A stretch of DNA of 64,000 bases, from assembly GCF_007741495.1 (NCBI RefSeq), contig NZ_CP036262.1:6510001-6574000 (forward strand), in the 5' to 3' direction. The notes beneath the pieces were generated by a model. It saw only the letters and a list, made by a program, of their open reading frames with translations, made no database searches and was not told the DNA's origin. Source of the DNA: Roseimaritima multifibrata (GTDB taxonomy: Bacteria > Planctomycetota > Planctomycetia > Pirellulales > Pirellulaceae). This document shows, piece by piece, positions 46,737 through 57,016 of the stretch; within the stretch, counting starts at the first letter, position 1, and each line of letters begins with the position of its first letter. The position numbers and the translations under genes are program-made.

Positions 46737-47168
46737 TTTGACCGACACAAATGCCATTCGCAACGCGTGCAGGGCTTCGCCCAACATTTTGCCTTCGTCT
46801 TCTTCCAGATTGCCTTTGGTCTTTACTTCTAGAACTTCCAGCGTGTCGATGTAGTGTTTTGCAACCACTTTATCGACCGTTGGCTTGCCGGTATTGGGGT
46901 CAGGAATCTGTCCCAACATGGCCATCGCCTGGGTGAACATCATCGAAATCAAAGTTTCGAACGAAGCGGGAGGCAGTTTGAAATTGGATTCCGCCGCAGG
47001 TTCCGTTTCGGCGACTTCTTCGCTTGCCGATTCTTCGTCTGCAGCTTCACTTGCGGACTCTTCGCTTTCTTCAGCAGCCTTCAAAGCTTCTTTTTCTTTT
47101 TGAACCTGCTCTTTCCAATCTTCGTCCACGATGATTTTTGGTTCGTCTTCTGATGATGAATCAGTCAT
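46731..47168 (-). CDS. DUF1844 protein
   Basis: 145 residues. Residues 1-62 are acidic and Glu/Ala/Ser-rich (EEVAETEPAAES); residues ~63-140 are the DUF1844 domain: NFKLPPASFETLISMMFTQAMAMLGQIPDP, VVAKHYIDTLEVLEVKTKGNLEEDEGKMLGEALHALRMAFV. The family is small, cytoplasmic and of unknown function. It starts 3 nt after the pyrG stop, so it is almost surely co-transcribed and possibly coupled to it. Confidence 0.9.
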   Translation of the reverse strand: MTDSSSEDEPKIIVDEDWKEQVQKEKEALKAAEESEESASEAADEESASEEVAETEPAAESNFKLPPASFETLISMMFTQAMAMLGQIPDPNTGKPTVDKVVAKHYIDTLEVLEVKTKGNLEEDEGKMLGEALHALRMAFVSVKG

Positions 47169-47171
47169 TCG

Positions 47172-48926
<1,755 letters not shown>

Positions 48927-49679
48927 CTATTTTCTCTCAAAACGCTGGCAAAAGGCTTCAAAATCGTCCAATGTATCAATTCCCGTCGCCGCCGAATCGA
49001 CTCTTCCGACGATGATTTTGTGGCCGGTGGCAAGCGCTCGCAATTGCTCCAGTTTTTCCGCTTGCTCAAGAGCTGCGGGCGGTTGCTGGGCAAACCACAA
49101 CAGAAAAGAACGGCGGTAGGCGTACAATCCGACGTGCTGCCAGAACAACGGCGGCTCCGCTTCCAACGCTGCGGCAGTGACGCCCCCCCGAACGTGCGGG
49201 ATCGGAGAACGACTAAAATAAAGCCCTTCGCCCCCCGTCCCGACGACCACTTTGACGCAGTTCGGATCGTTTAGTGGTTCCATGGCCCGAATCGGAGTCG
49301 CGACCGTAGCGATCGACGCTTCGGGATGGTCGGCCAACAATTGAGCCACCAATTCGATCGCCGCAGGATCGATTTCCGGTTCGTCCCCTTGAACGTTGAC
49401 GAATATTTCCACATCCGGCCAAGCCTGAGCAACTTCGGCGACGCGGTCGGTTCCGCTTTGGCAGTCCAGGCTGGTCATCAGGGCGTTTCCCCCAAACCCA
49501 TCGACCTCCTGCGCCAGCCGCGGGTCATCGACCGCCACCGTCACCTGTTCAATCCCCTTGGCCTGGGATACAGCGTCGTAGGTATGCTGAAGTACGGACC
49601 GTCCGCCGACCTGCAACAATAGCTTTTCAGGTAGTCGGCTGGAGGCCAAACGCGCGGGGATGACTGCGTGAATTTTCAT
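48927..49679 (-). CDS. kdsB: 3-deoxy-manno-octulosonate cytidylyltransferase
   Basis: 250 residues from ATG 49679 (MKIHAVIPARLASSRLPEKLL); a frame from 49706 adds 9 residues. CMP-Kdo synthetase pattern: RLPEKLLLQVGGRSVLQHTYD, LMTSLDCQSGTDRVAEVAQ, FVNVQGDEPEIDP, YFSRSPIPHVR and QHVGLYAYRRSFLLWF. It activates Kdo with CTP, a committed step of lipopolysaccharide inner-core synthesis, so the organism should have a Kdo-bearing outer membrane. First gene of kdsB-pyrG-DUF1844 (126 nt to pyrG). Confidence 0.95.
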   Translation of the reverse strand: MKIHAVIPARLASSRLPEKLLLQVGGRSVLQHTYDAVSQAKGIEQVTVAVDDPRLAQEVDGFGGNALMTSLDCQSGTDRVAEVAQAWPDVEIFVNVQGDEPEIDPAAIELVAQLLADHPEASIATVATPIRAMEPLNDPNCVKVVVGTGGEGLYFSRSPIPHVRGGVTAAALEAEPPLFWQHVGLYAYRRSFLLWFAQQPPAALEQAEKLEQLRALATGHKIIVGRVDSAATGIDTLDDFEAFCQRFERK

Positions 49680-49738
49680 GCTTTCTTTTTTACCGATTCC
49701 AGCCAAGAAGTAACAGTCACCATCGAAGTATCTGTTCC

Positions 49739-50278
49739 ATGAACACTACGCAAAACGAACCGTTTGACGTCACGAAAATCGTCCGTCCGGATCCCGCGCT
49801 GATGCGATATTACGTCCTCTGCGCCTTGGCCACAGGACCGATGTTCCCGGTCACCCTGGGCATTTTGCTGTGCCGCTACTACACGTTACGCTTCCGTTTT
49901 GATGACGCGGGAATCACGCTCTGCTGGGGTGTTTTGTTCCGACGCGAAACCTACCTGACGTACAAACGAATTCAGGACATTCACCTAAACCGCAACCTTG
50001 TGGAACGTTGGCTGGGGCTGGCGACACTCTCCGTCGAAACCGCCTCGGGATCCTCCACACCGGAAATGAAAATTGAAGGCGTCCTTCAAGCCGACCGACT
50101 GCGGGACTACCTATACAGCCAGATGCGTGGAACTCGGTCCGGCACGCCCGAACCGATCGAAGCCAGACTGGCGAACGATCCAGAGAAGCACGACGAAGTC
50201 CTGGAACTTCTAACCAGCATCCGCGATCAATTGTCGACGCGACTTGCCTCTGACCGTTCGAACGAGGGGTCGGCATGA
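49739..50278 (+). CDS. Bacterial PH-domain membrane protein (bPH2/DUF304), first of pair
   Basis: 179 residues. An N-terminal hydrophobic hairpin (YYVLCALATGPMFPVTLGILLCRYY) is followed by a bPH2 domain: LRFRFDDAGITLCWGVLFRRETYLTYKRIQDIHLNRNLVERWLGLATLSVETASG. The C-terminal segment (EVLELLTSIRDQLSTRL) is a probable helix. YdbS/YdbT-like proteins of this type are membrane-bound with unclear roles. It overlaps the second PH gene by four bases (ATGA) and is divergent from kdsB. Confidence 0.85.
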   Translation: MNTTQNEPFDVTKIVRPDPALMRYYVLCALATGPMFPVTLGILLCRYYTLRFRFDDAGITLCWGVLFRRETYLTYKRIQDIHLNRNLVERWLGLATLSVETASGSSTPEMKIEGVLQADRLRDYLYSQMRGTRSGTPEPIEARLANDPEKHDEVLELLTSIRDQLSTRLASDRSNEGSA

Positions 50279-51003
50279 GCACCGCATCGACCCCAATTTA
50301 CAACGGCATTTGGCGAATCCTTGCCGACTGGTTCTGCGTTCCGCGGCACGCCCCTTCCTTGCCGGTGCACGAAAACGAAAAGATCACGTCCAGACGCCCA
50401 GCCCCGGGTTTTCGCAACTACCTGTACTTCACCTCGATCGTGATTTTTGCAGTCGTTGCCATTCCGTTAACTATCGTCTGGGGGATTATGACCTCTCAAG
50501 AACCGGTGATCGGCTTGATCGCCCTTCCCTTTCTTCTACTGGGCATGCTTGCCATCGCTGCGATCACTTGGCTGGCAATTCGCTTGCGTTATGACACGAC
50601 CTGGTACGTCTTTAGCGACCGAAGCATGCGGCTGCGACGAGGGATTTGGCTGATTCGAGAAACCACGATCACGTTCGAAAACATTCAAAATGTCAGCACC
50701 CGCCAGGGCCCCGTGCAGCGATTTTTCGGGATCGCCGACGTCGTCGTCGATACCGCGGGCGGCGGTGGCAACGCCCACCAAGCATCCACTCAAGGACACA
50801 CGGGACTGATCGAAGGGATTGAAAACGCCAGCGAACTGCGAGACGCGATCCGAGAGAAAATCGGGAAGAACCGCACCAGCGGACTGGGTGATGAACCCGA
50901 TTTACAATCCTCAGCAAACGACGCGACCACCGCAGCCCATTCATTCACCTTGCAGCACGTCGCCGTCCTCCGCGAAATCGATAACCTGCTCCGCCAGCAA
51001 TAA
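50275..51003 (+). CDS. Bacterial PH-domain membrane protein (bPH2/DUF304), second of pair
   Basis: 242 residues. Two hydrophobic helices (YLYFTSIVIFAVVAIPLTIVWG and VIGLIALPFLLLGMLAIAAITWLA) precede the bPH2 domain, WYVFSDRSMRLRRGIWLIRETTITFENIQNVSTRQGPVQRFFGIADVVVDTAGGGG. It ends in a short helix (HVAVLREIDNLLRQQ) resembling the end of the first protein. The coupling by ATGA overlap suggests the two form a hetero-complex; function unknown. Confidence 0.85.
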   Translation: MSTASTPIYNGIWRILADWFCVPRHAPSLPVHENEKITSRRPAPGFRNYLYFTSIVIFAVVAIPLTIVWGIMTSQEPVIGLIALPFLLLGMLAIAAITWLAIRLRYDTTWYVFSDRSMRLRRGIWLIRETTITFENIQNVSTRQGPVQRFFGIADVVVDTAGGGGNAHQASTQGHTGLIEGIENASELRDAIREKIGKNRTSGLGDEPDLQSSANDATTAAHSFTLQHVAVLREIDNLLRQQ

Positions 51004-51019
51004 TCGCCGACGGCCCGGA

Positions 51020-52699
51020 TCAATCCATCCCATAGTGTTCGATTTCTGGCCAATAGATGTCTTCGAAGGCATCTTCTTGGTGGAAGTCAGGACTGTTGTC
51101 CAAATCGTGGCACTCCATGCACTTCTGTTTGGCTCGCTCCAAAGGAAGCTGCATCCCTTCTCGAAGGCTGGCCAATTGATCGGCAGCGACCCCCGAACCT
51201 TCCCGTTCGGCCGCCGCATGAGCTGCTCCTGGACCATGGCAATTTTCGCACCCGTTACCATGGAGAGCGACGCTTTTCTCTAGATCCTCATACCCACTGA
51301 GATACGGATAGTATTCCTGCGGATTCCAGCCCGTCACATGACAACTTAGACATTCTGGATCGAAATGCCTTGCGATATCTCCACGATCGTTGGGTGGATG
51401 GACAATGCTTTCGGTCGCATCGAAGTGAGGCGAACCCTCCCAAATATCATAGGCCGTTGTATGACATTCTCCACAAGCCTTGGAACCGATGAACTGGTCT
51501 CCCTTGGGATGAGGGACAGGACGAAGCCCCAGACCTTCTAACCCCAAGGCTTTCAGCTGCTCCTGATAGGAGGCCATCAACTGCATCATTTCTGGAGGAT
51601 CTTTGAATTCGTCGGTCAATGCGACTCGTGAATAACGCATCGAGCCATCGTCAAACAGTCCGATCAAACCGGAGTACATCCCTTTGTCGCCGGTGACAAT
51701 CATCTTCGTTTTCGAACCTTCAATCGTGTCCGGTTTATAACCCGGTTCGCCAAACCCACCGGCAACGACCATCAGATCAAACGTATCGGGCGCGAACTCT
51801 TGAATCGCTTTGCTGGCCGATTCCTCTTTGCCGAAGTACAGCAGGACACGAAACGCATCATTTTCTTCAGCGAGATCCGTTTTCAGTTTCTGCAGTGCTT
51901 CACCGACCGGGGCGACCGTGATTTCATCCCCGGAATCGGTATCCAAAGAATCAGGATCAAGCACCGAACTGACCAGAATGGTGCGTCCTCCCTTTTCGAT
52001 CCGTTTCACCGACGGCATCAATTCGGGATCAAGCAATGTGACATTCGCCGACACAAACATTGCGGGGTTATCCGCATCGGAAGCGGCGACGGAAAGCAGT
52101 TCGCCAACGCCCAGGCGGATATCATCCGGCCCAAACCCGACCGCTTCGTAACCCATTTCCTTCAGTCCGGTCACCGTCGCCTGGAATTTGATTTCGGCTT
52201 GGCGACCAAATCGCCGGACCTGATTGCCTCCGTCCACAGGGACAATGCTCCAGCCCTTTTCACGCAGCGCGTCCATGAACGCGTACCGCCGGGCCATGCC
52301 CCCTTTTTGATTCTCCAGCCCGGTGCAGCCACACGGTTCGATATACCCATGCTGTTGCCCCGAAACGACCAAAACGACGGCGGGGTCGGACCATTCTTTC
52401 CAGTCCAACGGTGGTTCGGAATCACCTTGCTGAGGAATTTCCGCAGGCGCGGCTTTGGTTCCCGCATCCGCGGTCATCTGCACGGGCTCGGGAGCGGGCA
52501 AATCAACATCGGGTGGCGTGATCGGGCCATCGGTAAGACGCCCCGGATCCGACTGACTTGCAGGCATTTCAACCGTCAAATCGTCGCTTTCTTTTTCTGC
52601 TTTGCGAGGAGAACAGCCGGAAACGGCAACGGCCAACGAAGTGACCAACAGCCCTTTCCAAACAATCTTGAAACTTTGACTAAAGCTCTGCATTCTCAT
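51020..52699 (-). CDS. Tetraheme cytochrome lipoprotein with N-terminal phosphoesterase-like domain
   Basis: 559 residues. The signal ends in a lipobox (AVSGC, Cys29). A Pro/Asp-rich linker is followed by a ~280-residue domain resembling the 5'-nucleotidase/metallophosphoesterase family (VVLVVSGQQHGYIEPCGCTGLENQKGGMARRYAFMDALREKG ... PDTFDLMVVAGGFGEPGYKPD); the usual metal-binding motifs are degraded. The C-terminal ~160 residues are a cytochrome c554-like multiheme domain with four heme motifs: CGECH, CLSCH, CENCH and CMECH. Likely periplasmic electron transfer. It follows the DUF1573 gene by 63 nt, probably one operon. Confidence 0.88.
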   Translation of the reverse strand: MRMQSFSQSFKIVWKGLLVTSLAVAVSGCSPRKAEKESDDLTVEMPASQSDPGRLTDGPITPPDVDLPAPEPVQMTADAGTKAAPAEIPQQGDSEPPLDWKEWSDPAVVLVVSGQQHGYIEPCGCTGLENQKGGMARRYAFMDALREKGWSIVPVDGGNQVRRFGRQAEIKFQATVTGLKEMGYEAVGFGPDDIRLGVGELLSVAASDADNPAMFVSANVTLLDPELMPSVKRIEKGGRTILVSSVLDPDSLDTDSGDEITVAPVGEALQKLKTDLAEENDAFRVLLYFGKEESASKAIQEFAPDTFDLMVVAGGFGEPGYKPDTIEGSKTKMIVTGDKGMYSGLIGLFDDGSMRYSRVALTDEFKDPPEMMQLMASYQEQLKALGLEGLGLRPVPHPKGDQFIGSKACGECHTTAYDIWEGSPHFDATESIVHPPNDRGDIARHFDPECLSCHVTGWNPQEYYPYLSGYEDLEKSVALHGNGCENCHGPGAAHAAAEREGSGVAADQLASLREGMQLPLERAKQKCMECHDLDNSPDFHQEDAFEDIYWPEIEHYGMD

Positions 52700-52762
52700 C
52701 CTGAGTTTCCTCGCAGCAGTTAATGATTGCCGACAACGCGCGATACAACAGCTATTATCGGC

Positions 52763-54013
52763 CTAGGAGGCGTCTCTCTGAACGTTGAATGTAACGCGTA
52801 ACATCAGGGGTGCCACATCTTCGCGATCGCTGCGAATCCAAATCGTTCCATAATCGTCATCCGATTCGCCCTGCTTGATCATTACCGGGGCGTCTTTGCG
52901 GACGCGAATTGTCAGCGGATAGCTAACCAAAGTATCTTTCACCGTTGGTTCCCCTAATTCCGCATCAAGGACGCCAGCAGGATCGATTTCCCCCACGTGC
53001 AGCTTGGCTTCATTTCGATGAGGCCCCCTCAGCAGCACGATTAATTTTTCTGAAACTCCCGTTCCAACACGGACCGTTGGCAGCTCCAAACGGAATTCAC
53101 CACCATCACGCCCACGCAACCTAGACCCTCCCTTCAAAGTGATCTCGCCGACGACTCGACCTTCCAGCGAAGTCATTTCAACAATGTCTTCGGTGCCGAC
53201 GGCAGCCGGATCGGTAGGATCGGCGGCGCGAAAGCGAAGCCGTGCCGAATAATTAAGGCGACCTTGGTTCAATCCTGGCGGAACGTTTAGGAGGACACGA
53301 AACACCTGCCGGGTATCGCCCTGGTTTTCGATATCTTCCGGCCCCGCTTCGATCTCTTCGACGTCAACGGTGGGCTCGACACCAGGCAGCGGCGTAATCC
53401 ACTCAACACCAGCAAATTTCAGGTCATACGGCAAGCGGTTGTAGACTCGACTTTCTTTTTCAATCGGCGTCCCCGAGCTAACCTCTCCGACCACCCAGGT
53501 ACTCGGAAGCAGGGCAAACGTGTCGACCACATCCCCGGTGATGTTCAGCTGCAGCTCGCCCTGATAGGGATCCGTCGTCGCGATCGTCGCCGTCTGAGCG
53601 AAAGTGTCACCCGATGTCTTGGCGTTCCAAACCATATCGACCGTCGTCGATTCCCCCGGCTTCAGACTCGCATTTTCCAGACTGCCCACGGTGCACTTGC
53701 AGGTGGTCTTCAGCACCGACAATTCCAAAATGCCATCGCCAACGTTCTTCAAGACAAACTGATGCGATTTTTGACCTTCCCGAACCATTCGCCCAAAATC
53801 GTAGTCCTTCCCTCCAATCACTTCCACGCGAGGGACACCGTTCTGTTCAAGCGACCCCATCAGCGGGAGCAATTCGTCGACCGTCAGATCGTCCCCTTTT
53901 TGAAAATGCCCAAAATACTCTTCAGTCCAGACATATTTCCGAGCCGCACTGACGTACCCAATCGAGCCGCCAGCAACCACAGCCAGCAAGCAAAGCATCA
54001 AAAAACGGACCAC
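52763..54013 (-). CDS. DUF1573 exported protein
   Basis: 416 residues from a GTG with GGAGG 7 nt upstream. The first ~22 residues are hydrophobic (FLMLCLLAVVAGGSIGYVSAA) and form a signal peptide or anchor. The DUF1573 domain is clear: DFGRMVREGQKSHQFVLKNVGDGILELSVLKTTCKCTVGSLENASLKPGESTTVDMVW, an Ig-like beta sandwich (ASH/MSP-related). The remaining ~250 residues are a second beta-rich region with no name I can give. Probably periplasmic; co-transcribed with the tetraheme lipoprotein, so it could be an accessory of that redox protein. Confidence 0.87.
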   Translation of the reverse strand: MVRFLMLCLLAVVAGGSIGYVSAARKYVWTEEYFGHFQKGDDLTVDELLPLMGSLEQNGVPRVEVIGGKDYDFGRMVREGQKSHQFVLKNVGDGILELSVLKTTCKCTVGSLENASLKPGESTTVDMVWNAKTSGDTFAQTATIATTDPYQGELQLNITGDVVDTFALLPSTWVVGEVSSGTPIEKESRVYNRLPYDLKFAGVEWITPLPGVEPTVDVEEIEAGPEDIENQGDTRQVFRVLLNVPPGLNQGRLNYSARLRFRAADPTDPAAVGTEDIVEMTSLEGRVVGEITLKGGSRLRGRDGGEFRLELPTVRVGTGVSEKLIVLLRGPHRNEAKLHVGEIDPAGVLDAELGEPTVKDTLVSYPLTIRVRKDAPVMIKQGESDDDYGTIWIRSDREDVAPLMLRVTFNVQRDAS

Positions 54014-54673
54014 AACGATCCTCCAATTTCAAAACGAACGACAATCTCACCTCCATTCTACGATCCACAGCCCCTGAGGGTTCGAATCGGAGAAGGGAGA
54101 AGGCGAAGCCCTCGCGAGCTGGCGGTTAAAGGCGTCGGTTATATGGATTTAGGCGTATTTCGAGGGTTTGGTATCGACGCCTGTCTTGCAAAGCAAGATC
54201 GCCCTACAGGGCATCGCGAGAATCGCATTCCTAGCGGATCGACGCGATCCGACCGGCAAACACACAACAGGTTCCAGGGCGAGGGTTTGCGGTTTATTGA
54301 TTTAATCGAAAGCGGAGAAAGTTTGTAGCCTTACGCTCCGCGAAAGTAGCTTTCAGGGAGCGTTCTTTCGCAGATCGAGCAGAATAAGCAAAGAAAACCT
54401 GTCGTTTTTCGCGCAGCAAAAAGAATAAACAAAGAAAACCTGGCTCCCCTCGCCCTCAAAACAAGCTCGCTTAAAACAGGTTTGATATTGAAACAACGGT
54501 TCGTCAGCCAGTTCAATGGACTGCGAATCAATAGCTTGTTTTGGGGGAGAGGGGCTGGGGGGCGAGGGGAGCCAGATTTTTGTCTGTCGTCTTTCACGGA
54601 GCGAAAGGCGACAATCACTAAATCAACAAGCCGCTTGCGCCGTTCCGCTAAGAAATGTGGATGAACCTGGGCG
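54014..54673. other. Long intergenic region with element E5
   Basis: 660 bp with no supported gene. 54061-54285 shows no family resemblance in any frame. 54286-54658 is a repeat element with a nested inverted repeat. It separates the DUF1573 and O-antigen ligase genes. Confidence 0.7.
54286..54658. repeat. Inverted-repeat-bracketed element E5 with nested hairpin
   Basis: The left arm (54286-54371) has GCGGTTTATTGATTTAATCG, AGCGGAGAAAG, CGCGAAAGTAGCTTT and GGGAGCGTTCTTTCGC. The right arm (54594-54658), reversed, has TAGCGGAACGGCGC, GGCTTGTTGATTTA, GTGATTGTCGCCTTTCGCTCC. Nested inside is a second inverted repeat: CTGGCTCCCCTCGCCC (54440-54455) and AAAACAAGCT (54458-54467) against AGCTTGTTTT (54533-54542) and GGGCGAGGGGAGCCAG (54560-54575). 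The left arm recurs at 61.1 kb and, reversed, in the right end of E3. Confidence 0.78.
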
Positions 54674-57016
54674 TTACGACTTCAGCAGCTCGGCTGCGGT
54701 TTTCTGCTCCGGTTTGGCCTGGACCGCTTCGCTCAAGACCTCCACCGAGAGAATATTGACCCGCGTTAGCTCCCTTTCGATATGCCCACCGGCGGCTGCC
54801 AACGTTTCGGCTCGTTCCTTCCATTCAGCGGCTTGCGGGTCCTGTTCGGCCATCAGGATCACTGCGATTTGAGCCGCCAAACGCTCGCTGACCGGCGCCA
54901 ATTCAGCAGCTCTCAAGTAAAGCAGCTTTGCTTCCTGCAGGTCCGCGGGATCGCCCCAGCGTTGATATAAATGCAGATACATGGCGGCAAGTCGACTGAT
55001 CAGCGAGGGATCTCGCGGTGCCTTGTTCGCAGCCGCTTCGGTTGCGGCTGCAAACCGTTCACGCAATGCCTGATTCGATTCCGCCATTAGCACCTGTCGA
55101 TACAGGTCGGCCAAAGCCACTTCCAAAGCAGGGTCCCAGGCGTCCGCTTCAATCGCCCGCCGATAATTCGCTTCAGCTCGATCGATCCGGAGTGCCGTGA
55201 TCGCCTCGGTACTCCACCGCTGTGCTTCGGTGACAGGACGCATGCCCGAATAGAAATAGGCGACCAACATTCCCAATCCGACAGCGCCAACCGTCCAACG
55301 CAGACGATAAAAAACGAGCGACCTTTGGGGCCGTTTTTCCGACTCCCGTTCCAAGCCCTGTTCAGGCTCGACCGCGTTCCCTGCCAACAATCCCCCTGCC
55401 AACAACCAAAACGGAATCGCCGCCCCCGGAATCGTCCACCCACTGGAGAGCATCCAGTGAATCAGGAGACCGGAAACCGCACCGATCAATGCATTGCGTG
55501 GGAGCGTCCCCTTTCCCAACCAATTCCAGACCAATGCGACCACCAACCCTCCGAGCGGCCATCCCCACAGCTGCGCATCAACGTCGGGAAAACGCCCGAT
55601 CAACGCTCCCAAGAACCAGACAACCAAAACACCACAACCATACCCAACCAACAACGGCCGTCCATCCACAACCGCTAGGGCTGGCGGGCCAACAAGCGGA
55701 AGGGAAACAGGTTCCGCGGACGACTGCAACGCCTGCGGCGTCCGCGATCCAACGAAGACCCAATAGACGCATAAAACAACCAAGACGACCAGCAACAACA
55801 CCGCGGGGATGCCTCCCGCGGCAGCCGTTTCCATCCACAGGTTATGCGGTTCGGCAACCTGTTCACTGGCGTCCATTGCCCGCACGTTTTCATAAGCCGA
55901 TTGAAAGTTCCCCGGTCCACACCCGAACCAAGGGGACTGCTGCACAAGCGAAATCGTCCCGCGCCAGTACTGCATCCGAAAAGCAACAGAAGCGGTCGCT
56001 CGTTCCATGATTTCACGGTTACTAGCCACGTACGCGACCAGCAGCGATCCGACCACGACCGCCGCGGCCAGGATCCCTTTCCAAGGGACCGCAAACGCCT
56101 GCGGAGCCGACTTGTTATCGCTTGCCGGCTTTCCGCCATCCCGGCTTAGTACGCTATAGATCGCCCAGGCAACCGCTACGATCAAAACCGCCAAAACCGC
56201 CGACCGACTGTTCGTCCGCAGCAATAAAGTCCCGATCAAAAAAGCGGCGATTGCGAATCCGAATCGTTCTCGCATCGCCAGCCGACGCCACTCTCCGACC
56301 AAAATCCCCAGCGTCAACAACAACGCGGGAACCAACAGACCGGCCAGAGTATTACTCAACGCGAACGTCGCGATCGGGCCACCGTCACGCAAACGGTTTT
56401 CAAAATTCATACGTTGGGCCGATCCGGGAGGGGCCTCGATGCCGACCATCCTCAGAACGCCATCGGGATCCATTGCATACTGCGCTCGATCGGCGGGAAA
56501 ACTGACCAGCAGCTGATGCCAACCATGCACGGCCAATAAACAGGCGGACAGGATGACCAGCAGGACAACCGTCCGCTGAGCCGCCCCGGCGGCGAACAAT
56601 CGCCTAGCCGACGTGAAGCAGGCGGCGCCCGCAACCCACAGCCACCATTCGTTCACCGCCGCTCGCAAATTCAAAACGTCCTGCAACGCATACAGGCTGA
56701 CTCCGATCCACAGCGCCAATCCCCAGGCCGCCAAATCGATCCCCCAGCCGCGAAGCGAAAGCGAACCGGACCGCAAACGAGTGAGCCCTGCACCGGGGAC
56801 CGGGATTGCCAGCCAGGCTAAGATCGCCGCGATGATCGCCAGCCCGCAGAAGTAAATCGCTTCCCCCATTTCAACCGCAACGCTATCGGCCGGCCAGAAG
56901 GTCGCCAACGCCAACAACATGGCCAATAAGCCAGCAGACAACGACGCCAGCAATGGCCAGCGAAATTGATTTTGAGCCTGCCCTGCCCGCGGTTTTACAG
57001 ATCGTTTTTTCGCCAT
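54674..57016 (-). CDS. O-antigen ligase/polymerase-like membrane protein with TPR-like tail
   Basis: 780 residues from ATG 57016 (MAKKRSVKPRAG), overlapping the WecA-like stop by 22 nt. About ten or more hydrophobic helices; the Wzy/WaaL-type periplasmic loop is visible: ASVAFRMQYWRGTISLVQQSPWFGCGPGNFQSAYENVRAMDASEQVAEPHNLWMETAAAGG (Arg and His positions typical of WaaL/Wzy). The last ~190 residues are helical TPR-like (ITALRIDRAEANYRRAIEADAWDPALEVALADLYRQVL). It should polymerise or ligate polysaccharide chains on lipid carriers at the outer face of the inner membrane. Confidence 0.85.
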   Translation of the reverse strand: MAKKRSVKPRAGQAQNQFRWPLLASLSAGLLAMLLALATFWPADSVAVEMGEAIYFCGLAIIAAILAWLAIPVPGAGLTRLRSGSLSLRGWGIDLAAWGLALWIGVSLYALQDVLNLRAAVNEWWLWVAGAACFTSARRLFAAGAAQRTVVLLVILSACLLAVHGWHQLLVSFPADRAQYAMDPDGVLRMVGIEAPPGSAQRMNFENRLRDGGPIATFALSNTLAGLLVPALLLTLGILVGEWRRLAMRERFGFAIAAFLIGTLLLRTNSRSAVLAVLIVAVAWAIYSVLSRDGGKPASDNKSAPQAFAVPWKGILAAAVVVGSLLVAYVASNREIMERATASVAFRMQYWRGTISLVQQSPWFGCGPGNFQSAYENVRAMDASEQVAEPHNLWMETAAAGGIPAVLLLVVLVVLCVYWVFVGSRTPQALQSSAEPVSLPLVGPPALAVVDGRPLLVGYGCGVLVVWFLGALIGRFPDVDAQLWGWPLGGLVVALVWNWLGKGTLPRNALIGAVSGLLIHWMLSSGWTIPGAAIPFWLLAGGLLAGNAVEPEQGLERESEKRPQRSLVFYRLRWTVGAVGLGMLVAYFYSGMRPVTEAQRWSTEAITALRIDRAEANYRRAIEADAWDPALEVALADLYRQVLMAESNQALRERFAAATEAAANKAPRDPSLISRLAAMYLHLYQRWGDPADLQEAKLLYLRAAELAPVSERLAAQIAVILMAEQDPQAAEWKERAETLAAAGGHIERELTRVNILSVEVLSEAVQAKPEQKTAAELLKS

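Noticed and set aside
54070-54100. GGTTCGAATC-like sequence resembling a tRNA T-arm
   Set aside because: The 5-bp T stem does not pair (GAGGG against CGGAG) and no anticodon or acceptor arm can be drawn around it.
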